Source of the DNA: Enterobacter ludwigii
Lineage (GTDB): Bacteria > Pseudomonadota > Gammaproteobacteria > Enterobacterales > Enterobacteriaceae
Assembly: GCA_023023105.1 (NCBI GenBank)
Contig: CP083824.1
Span: 2,790,001-2,854,000 of the forward strand
Direction of reading: 5' to 3'
Length of the DNA stretch: 64,000 nucleotides
The translations under genes were made by a program, and so were the position numbers. The stretch's first letter is position 1. Every line of letters begins with the position of its first letter. The notes under the pieces were generated by a model. The model saw only the letters and a list, made by a program, of their open reading frames with translations, was not told where the DNA came from and ran no database searches. Positions 49,600-63,358 of this stretch are shown piece after piece.

Positions 49600-50235
49600 C
49601 GCAATCTGATATTTGCATCTTTTGCATCTATGGATTACTTACGGCCTGTGAACGGGCTGCCCGGATACGAGATCGCTAACTGCTCTCCCATTTTATCCTC
49701 TTCCAACTGGTGCTTTATGTAGTCCTGTATCTTCGCCGTGTTCTTACCCACCGTATCGACATAGTATCCCCGGCACCAGAACTCCCTGTTTCTGTATTTG
49801 AATTTCAAATCGCCAAACTGCTCGTAAAGCATCAGGCTACTTTTACCTTTCAAGTACCCCATGAAGCCCGACACACTCATCTTCGGTGGGATCTCCAGAA
49901 GCATATGGATATGATCCACACAGCATTATGCTTCCAGAATATTCACGTTTTTCCCCTCATATAGCTTTCTTAAAATCGCTCCTATCGCTCTACGTTTCTC
50001 TCCGTAGAACGCCTGTCTGCGGTACTTTGGTGCAAAGACTATGTGATATTTACAGTTCCATCGGGTGTGCGCTAAGCTCTTTTCGTCCCCCATTGGGACC
50101 CCCTTTTGATTTTTTGTTTCTCTCTTGCAGTTGCCAGACCGCAGTTGTTTTAACAAATCAAAAGGTTTTTTTATAACTGACTCATAGCTGAAAGCTTTCC
50201 GGAACCCCCAGCCTAGCTGGGGGTTTTCAGTGCAC
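49600..50235 (-). mobile_element. IS200 (IS200/IS605 family), ends approximate
   Basis: Carries one tnpA. Near the right side is the hairpin CCCCCAGC-CTA-GCTGGGGG (about 50207-50225) typical of an IS200 end. IS200 has no inverted repeats or target duplication, so the ends are estimates. It lies just downstream of fliC. The transposase has a nonsense codon, so the copy cannot move by itself. Confidence 0.8.
49635..50093 (-). pseudogene. tnpA: IS200 transposase TnpA with an in-frame stop
   Basis: From the ATG at 50093 (MGDEKSLAHTRWNCKYHIVF) the frame runs 152 codons to GSPFTGRK, the normal IS200 length, but codon 56 is TAA where the intact protein has Glu (ILEA, stop, CCVDHIHMLLE). The HUH pair (HIH) and catalytic Tyr (RGYYVDTVGKN) lie after the stop. 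A single G-to-T change explains the defect. The two halves otherwise match IS200 TnpA closely. Confidence 0.88.
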
Positions 50236-50264
50236 AAAAAAGCCAACCTTTAGGTTGGCTTTTT
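50236..50264 (-). terminator. Terminator of fliC
   Basis: On the reverse strand: AGCCAACC, loop TAAA, GGTTGGCT then a T run. Compact, strong hairpin 23 bases after the fliC stop. Confidence 0.88.
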
Positions 50265-50286
50265 GAATATAAGAACTAAAAATTTA

Positions 50287-51111
50287 TTAACGCAGCAGAG
50301 ACAGAACAGTCTGTGGAACCTGGTTTGCCTGAGAAAGAACAGAAGTACCAGCCTGCTGCAGGATCTGCGCGCGGGACATGTTGGAAACTTCAGTTGCGTA
50401 GTCAGCATCCTGGATACGGGACTGAGCAGCAGACAGGTTATTAGAGGTGTTGTTCAGGTTGTTGATTGCAGAAGTGAAACGGTTCTGCACCGCACCCAGG
50501 CCAGAACGTGCTTTATCAACTTTAGCGATAGCGGCATCGATAGTTGCCAGATCGGTAGACTTCATGGATTTAAGGTCGATGCTTTTCACAGCCAGAGTAG
50601 TAGAGTCCGCTTTAGCACCGCTCAGGTCAAGATCTATGGTGTCTTGGTCGTTTGCGCCAACCTGAATTTTAACCACACCAGAAGCACCTGCAGAACCGTC
50701 GAGCAGTTTGATACCGTTGAAGTCAGTTTTGCCCGCTACGCGATCGATTTCAGCCAGACGTGCTGTAACTTCATCCTGCAGAGAGGCCAGGTCAGATGTG
50801 CTGTTGGTACCGTTGCTTGCCTGAACAGCCAGCTCACGAACACGCTGCAAGTTGTTGTTGATTTCGTTCAGAGAACCTTCAGCAGTCTGCGCCATGGAGA
50901 TACCGTCGTTGGCGTTACGTGCTGCCTGAGTCATACCTTTGATCTGAGCGGTCATGCGGTTTGCAATCGCCTGGCCAGCGGCATCGTCTTTCGCGCTGTT
51001 GATACGCAGACCTGAAGACAGACGCTCAATAGCAGTGCCCAGAGAAGACTGAGATTTGTTCAGGTTGTTCTGAGTGGTCAGGGACAACAGGTTAGTATTG
51101 ATAACTGCCAT
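50287..51111 (-). CDS. fliC: Flagellin FliC, short form
   Basis: 274 residues against 498 in E. coli K-12. The conserved ends that build the filament core are intact: MAVINTNLLSLTTQNNLNKS through DGISMAQTAEGSLNEINNNLQ, and the C-terminal SRIQDADYATEVSNMSRAQILQQAGTSVL region (quoted in part), ending VLSLLR. The surface-exposed D2/D3 part is cut to about 80 residues (between KLLDGSAG and the DKARSGLGAV helix), so the filament should be thin and smooth. Thr/Ser-rich spots there (NGTNSTSD, KADSTT) could carry sugar. Sigma-28 promoter upstream, strong terminator downstream. Confidence 0.96.
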   Translation of the reverse strand: MAVINTNLLSLTTQNNLNKSQSSLGTAIERLSSGLRINSAKDDAAGQAIANRMTAQIKGMTQAARNANDGISMAQTAEGSLNEINNNLQRVRELAVQASNGTNSTSDLASLQDEVTARLAEIDRVAGKTDFNGIKLLDGSAGASGVVKIQVGANDQDTIDLDLSGAKADSTTLAVKSIDLKSMKSTDLATIDAAIAKVDKARSGLGAVQNRFTSAINNLNNTSNNLSAAQSRIQDADYATEVSNMSRAQILQQAGTSVLSQANQVPQTVLSLLR

Positions 51112-51185
51112 AATTTTCTTTCCTTCAAAAATTGGGTTTTAGGTCCGGTGCCTAACACTCACAGCGTCTCTCACCGTCAATAAGG

Positions 51186-51212
51186 TTATCGACGGGTCCC
51201 CAAAAGACTTTA
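51186..51212 (-). promoter_or_regulatory. Sigma-28 (FliA) promoter of fliC
   Basis: On the reverse strand TAAAGTCT, 11-base spacer, GTCGATAA; consensus TAAAGTTT-N11-GCCGATAA. It stands 75 bases upstream of the fliC ATG. Confidence 0.85.
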
Positions 51213-51436
51213 GAATCAATTTTGAAAAAATTATAATTAACTGATTTTTAAGGTGTTTATTTTTAAAAAAGCAATTAAGGTTCACTATCGACTTATTATT
51301 TACGGCTTTTTAGCGCAAGGAATAGACACACTTTTCAATGTGTTTTCAGCGCGCTGAAAATTACCCTAAAGTGCAATCCTTGCATTTACCCCACCGGGAC
51401 CTGTCTATTCTTTGGATTATTTTTTTCTCACCATCG

Positions 51437-51463
51437 TAAACTTTTACGTTAAGAGGCCGATAA
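51437..51463 (+). promoter_or_regulatory. Sigma-28 (FliA) promoter of fliDST
   Basis: TAAACTTT, 11-base spacer, GCCGATAA: one mismatch in the -35 and a perfect -10. It lies 39 bases upstream of the fliD ATG, divergent from the fliC promoter. Confidence 0.88.
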
Positions 51464-51501
51464 GAGTCCTGAACTACTTTCGTATTTTAAGGAAAATATG
51501 C

Positions 51502-52926
51502 ATGGCTACTATCAGTAACCTCGGGATAGGTTCTGCAGGACTCGGGGATTTATATAATCAGTTGGATGCAGCAGAAAGAACCAAGCTGACGACGATTACT
51601 TCCCAGCAATCAACGTATAACGCACAGTTAAGCGCTTACGGCAAACTGCAGAGCGCCATGACATCGCTGCAGACTGCCACCGCTGCGCTGGGTAAAGCAA
51701 CCACCTGGAACTCCACGTCTGTTAGCAGCACGAACACGGCCTTTACAGCCACAACGACCGCTGACGCATCCGTGGGTTCTTTTGTTGTCAACGTCAACCA
51801 GGTCGCGAAGGCACAGGCTCTCACCACGGGCTCCTATGCAAACAACACGGATCTGCTGGGCGATACGACAGGTACGACACGTAAAATCACTATCACCCAG
51901 CCGGGTACGAAGACACCTTTAGAGGTGAACCTGGCGGATGGCGATACCTCTCTGGCAGGGATCGCGAGCGCCATTAATAAAGCGAACGGCAACGTCACCG
52001 CCAGCGTGATTAAAGCGAAAGACGGCGATTACCGCCTGATGCTGTCATCGAAAACCACCGGTACGGATGGGGCGATGACGGTTAGCGTTACGGGTGACGC
52101 CAAACTGCAAAGCGCAATTGGCTACGATTCAACCACCAAAACGGGCGCACTGACGGTAAATACCGATGCGCAAAACGCGATTGTGGTGGTGAACAACATC
52201 TCGATTGAGCGCCAGTCGAATACCATCACCGATGCGCTGCCAGGTATGACCTTCTCGCTGAAGGCAGAAAGCAAGGCCGACGAGACACTTGAGGTGAGTC
52301 GCGCAACAGATGCTAACCAGAAAGCCATCGCTGACTGGGTAACCGCATATAACTCACTGCAGTCCACCATTAACAGCCTGACGAAATATGTTCCTGTCGA
52401 CGCAGGTTCAGGAAGCCAGTCCACCAGTAACGGTGCGCTCGTTGGCGACGCGAACGTGCGTGGCATTCAGTCTCAGCTGCGCGGCCTGCTGACTGAAGTG
52501 CAGAGCGGTTCCGTTCAGATCATGGCTCAACTGGGCATTACCCAGGATCCGGTAAAAGGGTCTGACGGTACGGTCGGTAACCTGAAAATTGATACCGATA
52601 AACTGAAAAAAGCGCTCACCGACAACCCTACCGCCGTACAGCAGTACTTTGTGGGCGACGGGAAAACCACCGGTATGGCCACCCAGATGAGTAAAACGCT
52701 GGATACCATGCTCAGCACCAGCACCGGTAGCGCAGGTGTGATCCAGAACGCAAAAGACGGGATCAATAAGACGCTGAAAACGCTGGGTGAACGTTACGAT
52801 GCGATGGAAGCCACTATTGATGCCACCATGGCGCGTTACAAAACGCAGTTCACCAGCCTGGACGTATTAGTCACCAAAATGACCAGTACAGCCAACTATC
52901 TGACCCAACAGTTCTCACAAAAGTAG
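51502..52926 (+). CDS. fliD: Flagellar filament cap protein FliD
   Basis: 474 residues from the ATG at 51502 (MATISNLGIGSAGLGDLYNQL), preceded by TAAGGAAAATATGC; the frame is open further up, but this start follows the promoter and matches the E. coli N-terminus. A FliD ring caps the growing filament and folds incoming flagellin outside the cell. Conserved N-terminal coiled region, middle domains, and C-terminal RYKTQFTSLDVLVTKM...SNYLTQQF-type end (here ANYLTQQFSQK). First gene of fliDST. Confidence 0.96.
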   Translation: MATISNLGIGSAGLGDLYNQLDAAERTKLTTITSQQSTYNAQLSAYGKLQSAMTSLQTATAALGKATTWNSTSVSSTNTAFTATTTADASVGSFVVNVNQVAKAQALTTGSYANNTDLLGDTTGTTRKITITQPGTKTPLEVNLADGDTSLAGIASAINKANGNVTASVIKAKDGDYRLMLSSKTTGTDGAMTVSVTGDAKLQSAIGYDSTTKTGALTVNTDAQNAIVVVNNISIERQSNTITDALPGMTFSLKAESKADETLEVSRATDANQKAIADWVTAYNSLQSTINSLTKYVPVDAGSGSQSTSNGALVGDANVRGIQSQLRGLLTEVQSGSVQIMAQLGITQDPVKGSDGTVGNLKIDTDKLKKALTDNPTAVQQYFVGDGKTTGMATQMSKTLDTMLSTSTGSAGVIQNAKDGINKTLKTLGERYDAMEATIDATMARYKTQFTSLDVLVTKMTSTANYLTQQFSQK

Positions 52927-52947
52927 TCGTAGCCTTCAGGAGTGGAT

Positions 52948-53352
52948 ATGTATAAGACCTCTGGTGTTCAATCCTATCAGCAGATAGGTGTAGAAAGTGC
53001 AGTCATGAATGCCAGTCCACACCAACTGATTGTCATGCTGTTTGACGGGGCGCATAGCGCCCTCGTCCGCGCGCGTTTGTTCATGGAAGCCGGGCAAATT
53101 CGTGAAAAAGGTGAGGCTTTATCTAAAGCCATCAACATCATCGACAATGGTTTAAAAGCAGGACTGAACATGGAGGTTGAGAGCGAGTTGTCCGGTAATC
53201 TTGCCTCCTTGTACGAATATATGGTTCGACGTTTGTTACTGGCGAATGTCAGTAACGACGTAGACGCAATTGTTGAAGTCGAGGGTTTATTAAACAACAT
53301 TGCGGATGCGTGGAAGCAAATTGGCCCCAATGCGTCCTCTATTTCAGGATAA
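52948..53352 (+). CDS. fliS: Flagellin export chaperone FliS
   Basis: 134 residues from the ATG at 52948 (MYKTSGVQSYQQIGVESAV); a GTG two codons upstream is less likely. Small helical bundle that binds the C-terminus of FliC to stop early polymerisation. 21 bases after fliD, with AGGAGTGG upstream. Confidence 0.95.
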   Translation: MYKTSGVQSYQQIGVESAVMNASPHQLIVMLFDGAHSALVRARLFMEAGQIREKGEALSKAINIIDNGLKAGLNMEVESELSGNLASLYEYMVRRLLLANVSNDVDAIVEVEGLLNNIADAWKQIGPNASSISG

Positions 53353-53357
53353 TTTTA

Positions 53358-53732
53358 ATGAATAATCCCAGCGCAGCGCTTAGCCACTGGCAGGCGTTAC
53401 ATGCTCAGAGCATTGCTATGCTAAATCTCGCACATTCTGGTCAATGGGATGCGCTTATTGAGCAGGAAATGCATTACGTTCAACTGGTGGAAAAGATTTC
53501 GCAAACACCCATCATGTCATGCCCTCCGGCTCAGGTTGAGCAAGCGCGTGCGCTGCTGGAAATGATCCTTGAGAATGAGAATACGCTAAAGGCGCTGCTG
53601 AAAGTCCGGATGGACGAACTGCGCAGTCTCATTGATCAAACCGGTAAACAGCAATCCATCACATCTACCTATGGAAAGCTGTCAGGGAATATTCTTTATC
53701 CAGAAAGTTTGACCCGCGACACACAATTATGA
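53358..53732 (+). CDS. fliT: FliD export chaperone and FlhDC antagonist FliT
   Basis: 124 residues from [16 protein letters not shown]. coli length 121. Helical; binds FliD and, when free, inhibits FlhD4C2. Five bases after fliS, so translationally coupled. The middle segment [13 protein letters not shown] aligns with the E. coli LLQIRMDELAKLV. Confidence 0.92.
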   Translation: MNNPSAALSHWQALHAQSIAMLNLAHSGQWDALIEQEMHYVQLVEKISQTPIMSCPPAQVEQARALLEMILENENTLKALLKVRMDELRSLIDQTGKQQSITSTYGKLSGNILYPESLTRDTQL

Positions 53733-53784
53733 TTTCTTCATCCATACTCCAGAAGTCAGCCAAACGGCTTCTGGAGCACGGACG

Positions 53785-55272
53785 ATGAAAAACCCCACCC
53801 TGTTACAATGTTTTCACTGGTACTACCCTGCTGGCGGTGAATTGTGGCGAGAGGTCACGGCATTAGCCCCCAATCTTAACGAAATCGGCATCAATATGAT
53901 CTGGCTGCCACCCGCTTATAAAGGCGCGTCTGGTGGGTATTCGGTTGGGTATGATTCTTACGACTTATTCGATCTCGGTGAGTTTGACCAGAAAGGCAGC
54001 ATCGCCACCAAATACGGCGAAAAAGCACAGTTGCTGGAAGCCATTGACGCGCTTAAAAGCAACGACATTGCGGTGCTGCTGGATGTTGTGGTGAATCATA
54101 AAATGGGGGCAGATGAGAAAGAGTCTGTCCGCGTTCAGCGTGTAAACGAACAGGACCGCACGCAAATTGATGACGAGGTCATCGAGTGTGAAGCCTGGAC
54201 ACGTTACACCTTCCCTGTCCGCGCCGGGCAATATTCGCAGTTTATCTGGGATTACAAATGTTTCAGCGGCGTCGACCATATTGAAAACCCTGCTGAAGAC
54301 GGCATCTTTAAAATCGTCAACGACTACACCGGCGAAGGCTGGAACGATCAGGTTGATGATGAAATGGGTAACTTCGATTATCTGATGGGCGAAAATATCG
54401 ACTTTCGCAATCACGCCGTCACGGAAGAGATCAAATACTGGGCCCGCTGGGTCATGGAACAGACGCGCTGCGACGGTTTTCGTCTGGACGCCGTTAAACA
54501 TATTCCCGCCTGGTTTTACAAAGAGTGGATTGAACACGTACAGGAAGTCGCGGACCAGCCGCTGTTTATCGTGGCGGAATACTGGTCCCACGAAGTGGAT
54601 AAGCTCCAGGCCTATATTGACCAGGTCGAGGGTAAAACGATGCTGTTTGACGCCCCCCTGCAGATGAAATTCCACGAAGCGTCACGCCAGGGACGGGATT
54701 ACGACATGAGCCAAATCTTCACCGGTACGCTGGTGGAAGCCGATCCGTTTCATGCGGTAACCCTTGTGGCTAACCACGACACCCAACCTTTGCAGGCCCT
54801 GGAGGCACCGGTCGAAGCCTGGTTTAAACCCCTGGCTTATGCGTTGATCTTGCTACGGGAAAATGGTGTGCCGAGCGTCTTTTATCCCGATCTCTTCGGT
54901 GCCAGTTATGACGATACGGGGGGCGACGGTGAAATGTACCATATAGACATGCCGGTCATTGAGCAGCTCCACGAATTGATCCTTGCTCGTCAGCGCTTTG
55001 CCCACGGCGTGCAGACGCTCTTTTTTGACCATCCTAACTGTATCGCCTTCAGCCGCAGCGGTACCGAGGACGATCCCGGCTGTGTGGTCGTGTTGTCAAA
55101 TGGTGACGATGGAGAGAAAGTGATTTGTCTTGGGGAAAATTACGGTAATAAAACGTGGCGTGATTTTCTCGGCAATCGCGAAGAGACCATCACCACGGCC
55201 GCGGATGGCGAAGGGACGTTTACCTGTAAAGGCGGGAGCGTCAGCATTTGGGTAATAGAGGAAGCGCTGTAA
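53785..55272 (+). CDS. amyA: Cytoplasmic alpha-amylase AmyA
   Basis: 495 residues, GH13, E. coli length, no signal peptide. Cuts internal alpha-1,4 bonds of maltodextrins and glycogen in the cytoplasm. Catalytic set: Asp in [11 protein letters not shown], Glu in [10 protein letters not shown], Asp in [11 protein letters not shown]; conserved [14 protein letters not shown] after GGAGCACGGACG. Not flagellar, but kept next to fliT in the whole group. Confidence 0.97.
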   Translation: MKNPTLLQCFHWYYPAGGELWREVTALAPNLNEIGINMIWLPPAYKGASGGYSVGYDSYDLFDLGEFDQKGSIATKYGEKAQLLEAIDALKSNDIAVLLDVVVNHKMGADEKESVRVQRVNEQDRTQIDDEVIECEAWTRYTFPVRAGQYSQFIWDYKCFSGVDHIENPAEDGIFKIVNDYTGEGWNDQVDDEMGNFDYLMGENIDFRNHAVTEEIKYWARWVMEQTRCDGFRLDAVKHIPAWFYKEWIEHVQEVADQPLFIVAEYWSHEVDKLQAYIDQVEGKTMLFDAPLQMKFHEASRQGRDYDMSQIFTGTLVEADPFHAVTLVANHDTQPLQALEAPVEAWFKPLAYALILLRENGVPSVFYPDLFGASYDDTGGDGEMYHIDMPVIEQLHELILARQRFAHGVQTLFFDHPNCIAFSRSGTEDDPGCVVVLSNGDDGEKVICLGENYGNKTWRDFLGNREETITTAADGEGTFTCKGGSVSIWVIEEAL

Positions 55273-55278
55273 AAACAA

Positions 55279-55307
55279 TGCCGGGTAAGCGTCAGCGCCA
55301 CCCGGCA
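55279..55307. repeat. REP-like palindrome after amyA
   Basis: TGCCGGGT, 13 bases, ACCCGGCA followed by an A run; typical enterobacterial intergenic palindrome between the converging amyA and yedD. Probably also ends or stabilises transcripts. Confidence 0.7.
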
Positions 55308-55314
55308 AAAAAGG

Positions 55315-55731
55315 TTAAGGCGCCTTGCTCTCCAGCGGATTTTTGCTCAGGTAATCAGCGCACTCAACCGTTGGGCGGTCGACTTTTTGCAGCTCCAGTC
55401 CGTCGTACTCAAGCGTTAAACCATCACGTTCCAGCGGATAGATATCCAGCTTGCGGGTTACGTTGTAATAACTGTCTGAACGCAGCATGATTTTACCCGG
55501 CACGGCAATCACGCGCTGCCACTGACGGCAGTCAAGCGTATCGCCCTCTTCCGTCACCACCAGCGTGGCAATCGCCTCCGGGCTGACCATTTTGCTCTGC
55601 GGCCCTTTTGACTGCCAGTATCCCGCCAGTTCCGCCGGAACAGGATGCTTGATCACTTCTTTATAGTTATCGACCTGAACGCACCCGGTCAGTGCCAGCA
55701 GCGCACCAGCAATTGCTATTTTTTTCATCAC
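55315..55731 (-). CDS. yedD: YedD-like lipoprotein
   Basis: 138 residues. Lipoprotein signal MKKIAIAGALLALTGCVQVD with the lipid-bearing Cys at 16. The mature part is beta-rich (GYWQSKGPQSKMVSPEA). Function unknown. In E. coli yedEF and other genes lie between yedD and fliE; here fliE follows within 80 bases. Confidence 0.9.
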   Translation of the reverse strand: MMKKIAIAGALLALTGCVQVDNYKEVIKHPVPAELAGYWQSKGPQSKMVSPEAIATLVVTEEGDTLDCRQWQRVIAVPGKIMLRSDSYYNVTRKLDIYPLERDGLTLEYDGLELQKVDRPTVECADYLSKNPLESKAP

Positions 55732-55802
55732 CTTTCCTGCATTCGAAGAAAAAAATATTGTGGCATTAAAGCGCTAAGGCTGCCAGCGAAGATCGACAGG
55801 TC

Positions 55803-56117
55803 TTAAACCTGCATCCCCATGACTTCCTGGTAAGCCGACACCAGCTTGTTACGCACCTGGATCCCCATCTGCAGGGACACCGAAGCTTTTTGCAAATCGG
55901 TCATCACATCATTCAGGGCCACACCCGGTTCACCAAGGGTGAACTTCTCTGCCTGGGTCCGTGCGGCGGTCTGGGTATCGCTGATACGGTCAAGAGCGGC
56001 ATGCAGTTGCCCTGCAAAGCTGATGTTCGGCTGTTGTTCTGCCACATTCTGATTACGGGCCGTCATCGCCGTTGCCTGCAACTGACTGATTACCCCTTCA
56101 ATACCCTGTATAGCCAT
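55803..56117 (-). CDS. fliE: Flagellar hook-basal body protein FliE
   Basis: 104 residues. Helical adaptor that joins the MS ring to the proximal rod and starts rod export. Ends [11 protein letters not shown] as in relatives. Single gene, divergent from fliF across 228 bases that should carry both class 2 (FlhDC) promoters. Confidence 0.95.
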   Translation of the reverse strand: MAIQGIEGVISQLQATAMTARNQNVAEQQPNISFAGQLHAALDRISDTQTAARTQAEKFTLGEPGVALNDVMTDLQKASVSLQMGIQVRNKLVSAYQEVMGMQV

Positions 56118-56345
56118 GACTCTCCCCTGGATGGTTTTTTACGCGGTCAAGACTAACAGCTTGTCAATAAGATAATGGCGGTAAATAGCGTGAAAAAACC
56201 AGGTTATTTGACGCATAGAAAATCACGAATCATCAAATAATGGCAGGGCCATCAATATGGAACTTTTGTCGTGTTTGCCGACCCGGGAGTCAGTTTTGTT
56301 TCTCTACACGAATAACGTAAACCACCAGGATTTAAGAGGTGCGCA

Positions 56346-59715
<3,370 letters not shown>

Positions 59716-59716
<1 letters not shown>

Positions 59717-61086
59717 TGACCGCACGCCTCACCCGCTGGCTCACCACGCTCGACAACTTTGAGACAAAGATGGCGCAACTGCCATCTGTTCGTCGTTATG
59801 GGCGACTGACGCGCGCCACCGGGCTGGTACTGGAGGCCACCGGCCTGCAGCTTCCGCTGGGTGCGACCTGCGTCATTGAGCGTCAGGATGGTCTGGAAAC
59901 GCGCGAAGTCGAAAGCGAAGTGGTCGGTTTTAACGGCCAGCGTCTGTTTCTGATGCCGCTTGAAGAGGTGGAAGGCATTCTTCCCGGCGCACGCGTATAC
60001 GCCAAAAACATTATCGGTGATGGACTGCAGAGCGGGAAACAGCTGCCGCTTGGCCCTGCCCTGCTGGGCCGCGTGCTGGACGGCAGCGGTAAACCGCTTG
60101 ACGGTCTGCCTTCACCGGACACCACGGAAACCGGCGCACTCATTACTCAGCCCTTTAACCCCCTGCAACGAACGCCTATTGAGCATGTGCTGGATACCGG
60201 CGTGCGTCCGATCAACGCCCTGCTGACTGTAGGCCGTGGACAACGTATGGGCCTGTTCGCCGGGTCTGGCGTGGGGAAATCCGTGCTGCTCGGCATGATG
60301 GCACGCTACACTCAAGCCGATGTTATCGTCGTGGGTCTGATCGGCGAGCGTGGGCGTGAAGTTAAAGACTTTATCGAAAACATTCTGGGGGCGGAAGGTC
60401 GCGCCCGCTCGGTGGTTATCGCCGCACCGGCAGATGTCTCGCCGTTATTGCGTATGCAGGGTGCAGCGTATGCCACCCGTATCGCCGAAGATTTCCGTGA
60501 CCGCGGCAAGCACGTGCTGCTGATCATGGATTCCCTGACCCGTTACGCGATGGCACAGCGTGAAATCGCGCTGGCTATTGGTGAGCCTCCGGCGACCAAA
60601 GGCTACCCGCCTTCGGTATTCGCCAAGCTCCCTGCTCTGGTAGAACGTGCAGGGAACGGCATCAGCGGCGGCGGCTCCATTACCGCGTTCTATACGGTAC
60701 TGACCGAGGGAGATGATCAGCAAGACCCGATTGCCGATTCCGCGCGTGCGATCCTTGACGGTCACATTGTGCTGTCGCGTCGTCTGGCCGAAGCCGGGCA
60801 CTATCCGGCCATTGATATTGAAGCCTCTATCAGCCGCGCAATGACGGCGCTGATAACCGAGAAACACTACGCCCGCGTGCGTAATTTCAAACAACTCCTC
60901 TCCAGCTTCCAGCGTAACCGCGATCTGGTCAGCGTGGGGGCGTATGCCAAAGGCAGCGACCCGATGCTCGACAAAGCGATTAACCTGTGGCCGCAGCTGG
61001 AGGCGTTTTTGCAACAAGGCATTTTTGAACGTGCCGACTGGGAAGATTCAATTCAGGCACTGGAGCTGATTTTCCCGCAGGTGTAA
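59716..61086 (+). CDS. fliI: Flagellum-specific export ATPase FliI
   Basis: 456 residues from the ATG at 59716 (TGATG overlap with fliH). F1-beta-like ATPase: Walker [26 protein letters not shown], Walker [19 protein letters not shown], and [14 protein letters not shown]. Readies export substrates for the flagellar type III gate. The N-terminal 20 residues that bind FliH are present. Confidence 0.97.
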
Positions 61087-61107
61087 CACAGGTGGAGGGC
61101 GAAGGTT

Positions 61108-61551
61108 ATGGCGCAAAACAGCGCGTTATCAACGCTGAAAGATCTGGCTGAAAAAGAAGTTGATGATGCCGCATTGCAGCTTGGCGCAATGCGACGCGGG
61201 TGCCAGCAGGCTGAAGAACAGTTGAAGATGTTAATCGACTATCAGCATGAATATCGCACCAACCTCAATACCGATATGACACAGGGCATTGGCAGTCAGC
61301 GCTGGATTAACTATCAGCAGTTTATCCAGACGCTGGAGAAGGCGATAGAGCAGCATCGCCAGCAGCTTAACCAGTGGACCCAGAAAGTGGATACCGCGCT
61401 GAATTTCTGGCGCGAGAAAAAACAGCGGCTGCAGGCCTGGCAAACCTTACAGGATCGGCAGATTGCAGCCTCGACCCTGGCGGAAAACCGTCTGGATCAG
61501 AAAAAAATGGATGAGTTTGCCCAGCGCGCATCAATGAGGAAACCGGAATGA
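61108..61551 (+). CDS. fliJ: Flagellar export chaperone FliJ
   Basis: 147 residues, E. coli length. Antiparallel coiled coil that fits in the FliI ring like the gamma subunit of F1 and recycles chaperones to FlhA. Starts [20 protein letters not shown], 21 bases after fliI with GGTGGAGGG upstream. Overlaps fliK by 4 bases. Confidence 0.95.
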   Translation: MAQNSALSTLKDLAEKEVDDAALQLGAMRRGCQQAEEQLKMLIDYQHEYRTNLNTDMTQGIGSQRWINYQQFIQTLEKAIEQHRQQLNQWTQKVDTALNFWREKKQRLQAWQTLQDRQIAASTLAENRLDQKKMDEFAQRASMRKPE

Positions 61552-62777
61552 TCACACTGCAACAACTGCTGATGAGCGACAGCGACCTGTCAGGCGGCAC
61601 GCTGACAGGGAAAGGCACTGACGGTGCGCAAGATTTTCTCTCTCTGCTGGCGGGCGCCCTGACGGATGCAACCGGCAAAGGCAAGGATGCGCCACTGACC
61701 CTGGCTGACCTGAAAGCGGCTGGCAGTAAGCTGTCAAAAGTCGCTCAGGACGCCAGGGGCGATACCACGCTGCAGGCTAAAATTGCGGACCTGCTCTCGC
61801 GTCAGGGTGCGCTGAATGGCGATGAAGCACCCTCAACCACACCGCTGGAAACGCTGGTTTCCGGGCTGACACCGCTGTCAAAGGGAGATGCCCTGAAGAC
61901 ACTGAATACTGCCAGCAAAGATGACAGCAAAAGCGAACTGAGCGAAGAAGAACTGGCAGGATTAAGTGCGCTGATGGCGATGCTCCCCCACCAGCAGACC
62001 AGCACTGCTCACGCGACAGGCACTGACGGTATTACCGCGAAGTCTGTTCTGAGTTCAGCGACGCTTGCACAGAATGGCGCGGGACAATCGTCCCAGAACA
62101 CCCCGCTGGCAGGCCATGATAAAGCCCAGCTTTCTGCGTCGTATCAGAGTCAGGGCAAACACAGCGACCCTGTTCTGCCTGACAACGCGCCCGCGACACC
62201 GGCTGTAACCGCTGCCGTGGAGAAACAAGAACTCGCCAGCGCGTCGTCTTCAACATCGCCGACCGCAACCCTGGCGCCAGTGATGTCCAGCCACGCGACC
62301 AGCCAGCCGGCCGCCACCGTTGCCACTGCGCCGGTGTTAAGCCAGCCTCTGGGAACTCACGAATGGCAGCAATCCCTGAGCCAGCACATCACGCTGTTCA
62401 CTAAGCAGGGACAACAGACAGCGGAGCTGCGTCTGCACCCGGAAGATCTGGGTCAGGTGCAAATTTCGCTTAAACTGGATGATAACCAGGCGCAACTGCA
62501 GATGGTCTCGGCGCACAGCCACGTGCGTGCAGCACTGGAAGCAGCCCTGCCGGTACTACGGACATCGCTGGCTGAGAACGGTATTCAGCTTGCGCAGAGC
62601 AGCGTCAGCAGTGAGAGCTTTGCCGGGCAGCAGCAGTCCTTCTCCCAGCAGCAACAGCAGGCTTCGCGTTCCGGTAATACCGGCGGCTTTAATGAAGAGA
62701 GTGATGAGATACTGCCTACCCCTGCCGCCCTGCAATCTGCAGCACGTGGCAACAGCGCCGTAGACATCTTCGCCTAA
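61548..62777 (+). CDS. fliK: Hook-length control protein FliK
   Basis: 409 residues. The long, disordered, Ser/Thr/Ala/Pro-rich N-terminal two-thirds act as the ruler; the C-terminal switch domain ([21 protein letters not shown], then [15 protein letters not shown]) flips FlhB specificity once the hook reaches length. The N-terminal part varies and this version is slightly longer than E. coli FliK. Gln-rich stretch near 360-372. Last gene of the fliF operon before a 106-base gap. Confidence 0.94.
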   Translation: MITLQQLLMSDSDLSGGTLTGKGTDGAQDFLSLLAGALTDATGKGKDAPLTLADLKAAGSKLSKVAQDARGDTTLQAKIADLLSRQGALNGDEAPSTTPLETLVSGLTPLSKGDALKTLNTASKDDSKSELSEEELAGLSALMAMLPHQQTSTAHATGTDGITAKSVLSSATLAQNGAGQSSQNTPLAGHDKAQLSASYQSQGKHSDPVLPDNAPATPAVTAAVEKQELASASSSTSPTATLAPVMSSHATSQPAATVATAPVLSQPLGTHEWQQSLSQHITLFTKQGQQTAELRLHPEDLGQVQISLKLDDNQAQLQMVSAHSHVRAALEAALPVLRTSLAENGIQLAQSSVSSESFAGQQQSFSQQQQQASRSGNTGGFNEESDEILPTPAALQSAARGNSAVDIFA

Positions 62778-62883
62778 ACGCCAGAGGTAACGTGATTATC
62801 CCCGTCTTTTCCACGCTTTGACGTCGGCAGGACACGGGATAATCACCTTATTAAGCTGTACCGAAACAGGAAGCTCGTATCAG

Positions 62884-63354
62884 ATGACTGACTCCGCTAT
62901 CACCAAAAAAAGTAAGCGTTCCATCTGGATCCCGCTGCTGGTGTTGATCACGCTCGCCGCCTGCGCCACCGCGGGCTATAGTTACTGGCGTATGCAGCAG
63001 GAACCTTCGACCGCTGCGGCCAAAGCCGAACCAGCACCACCGCCGGCACCGGTATTTTTCCCTCTCGATACCTTCACCGTGAATCTCGGTGATGCGGATC
63101 GTGTGCTGTATGTCGGTATTACGCTGCGCCTGAAGGATGAGGCCACGCGTGCGCGCCTGAATGATTATCTTCCTGAAGTGCGTAGCCGCCTTCTGCTGCT
63201 GTTCTCTCGTCAGGATGCTTCGACGCTGGCCACCGATGTCGGCAAGCAAAAGCTGGTCGACGCCATTAAACAAACGCTGGCGACCCCGCTGGTAAACGGC
63301 CAACCTAAGCAGGAAGTCACTGACGTTCTGTATACAGCCTTCATTCTGCGGTAA
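62884..63354 (+). CDS. fliL: Flagellar basal body protein FliL
   Basis: 156 residues from the ATG at 62884 ([17 protein letters not shown]). One N-terminal TM helix (residues about 15-36, [21 protein letters not shown]), a short Pro-rich linker ([10 protein letters not shown]), and a periplasmic domain that rings the stator. First gene of the fliLMNOPQR operon, so a promoter is expected in 62778-62883. Four bases before fliM. Confidence 0.95.
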   Translation: MTDSAITKKSKRSIWIPLLVLITLAACATAGYSYWRMQQEPSTAAAKAEPAPPPAPVFFPLDTFTVNLGDADRVLYVGITLRLKDEATRARLNDYLPEVRSRLLLLFSRQDASTLATDVGKQKLVDAIKQTLATPLVNGQPKQEVTDVLYTAFILR

Positions 63355-63358
63355 CGAC

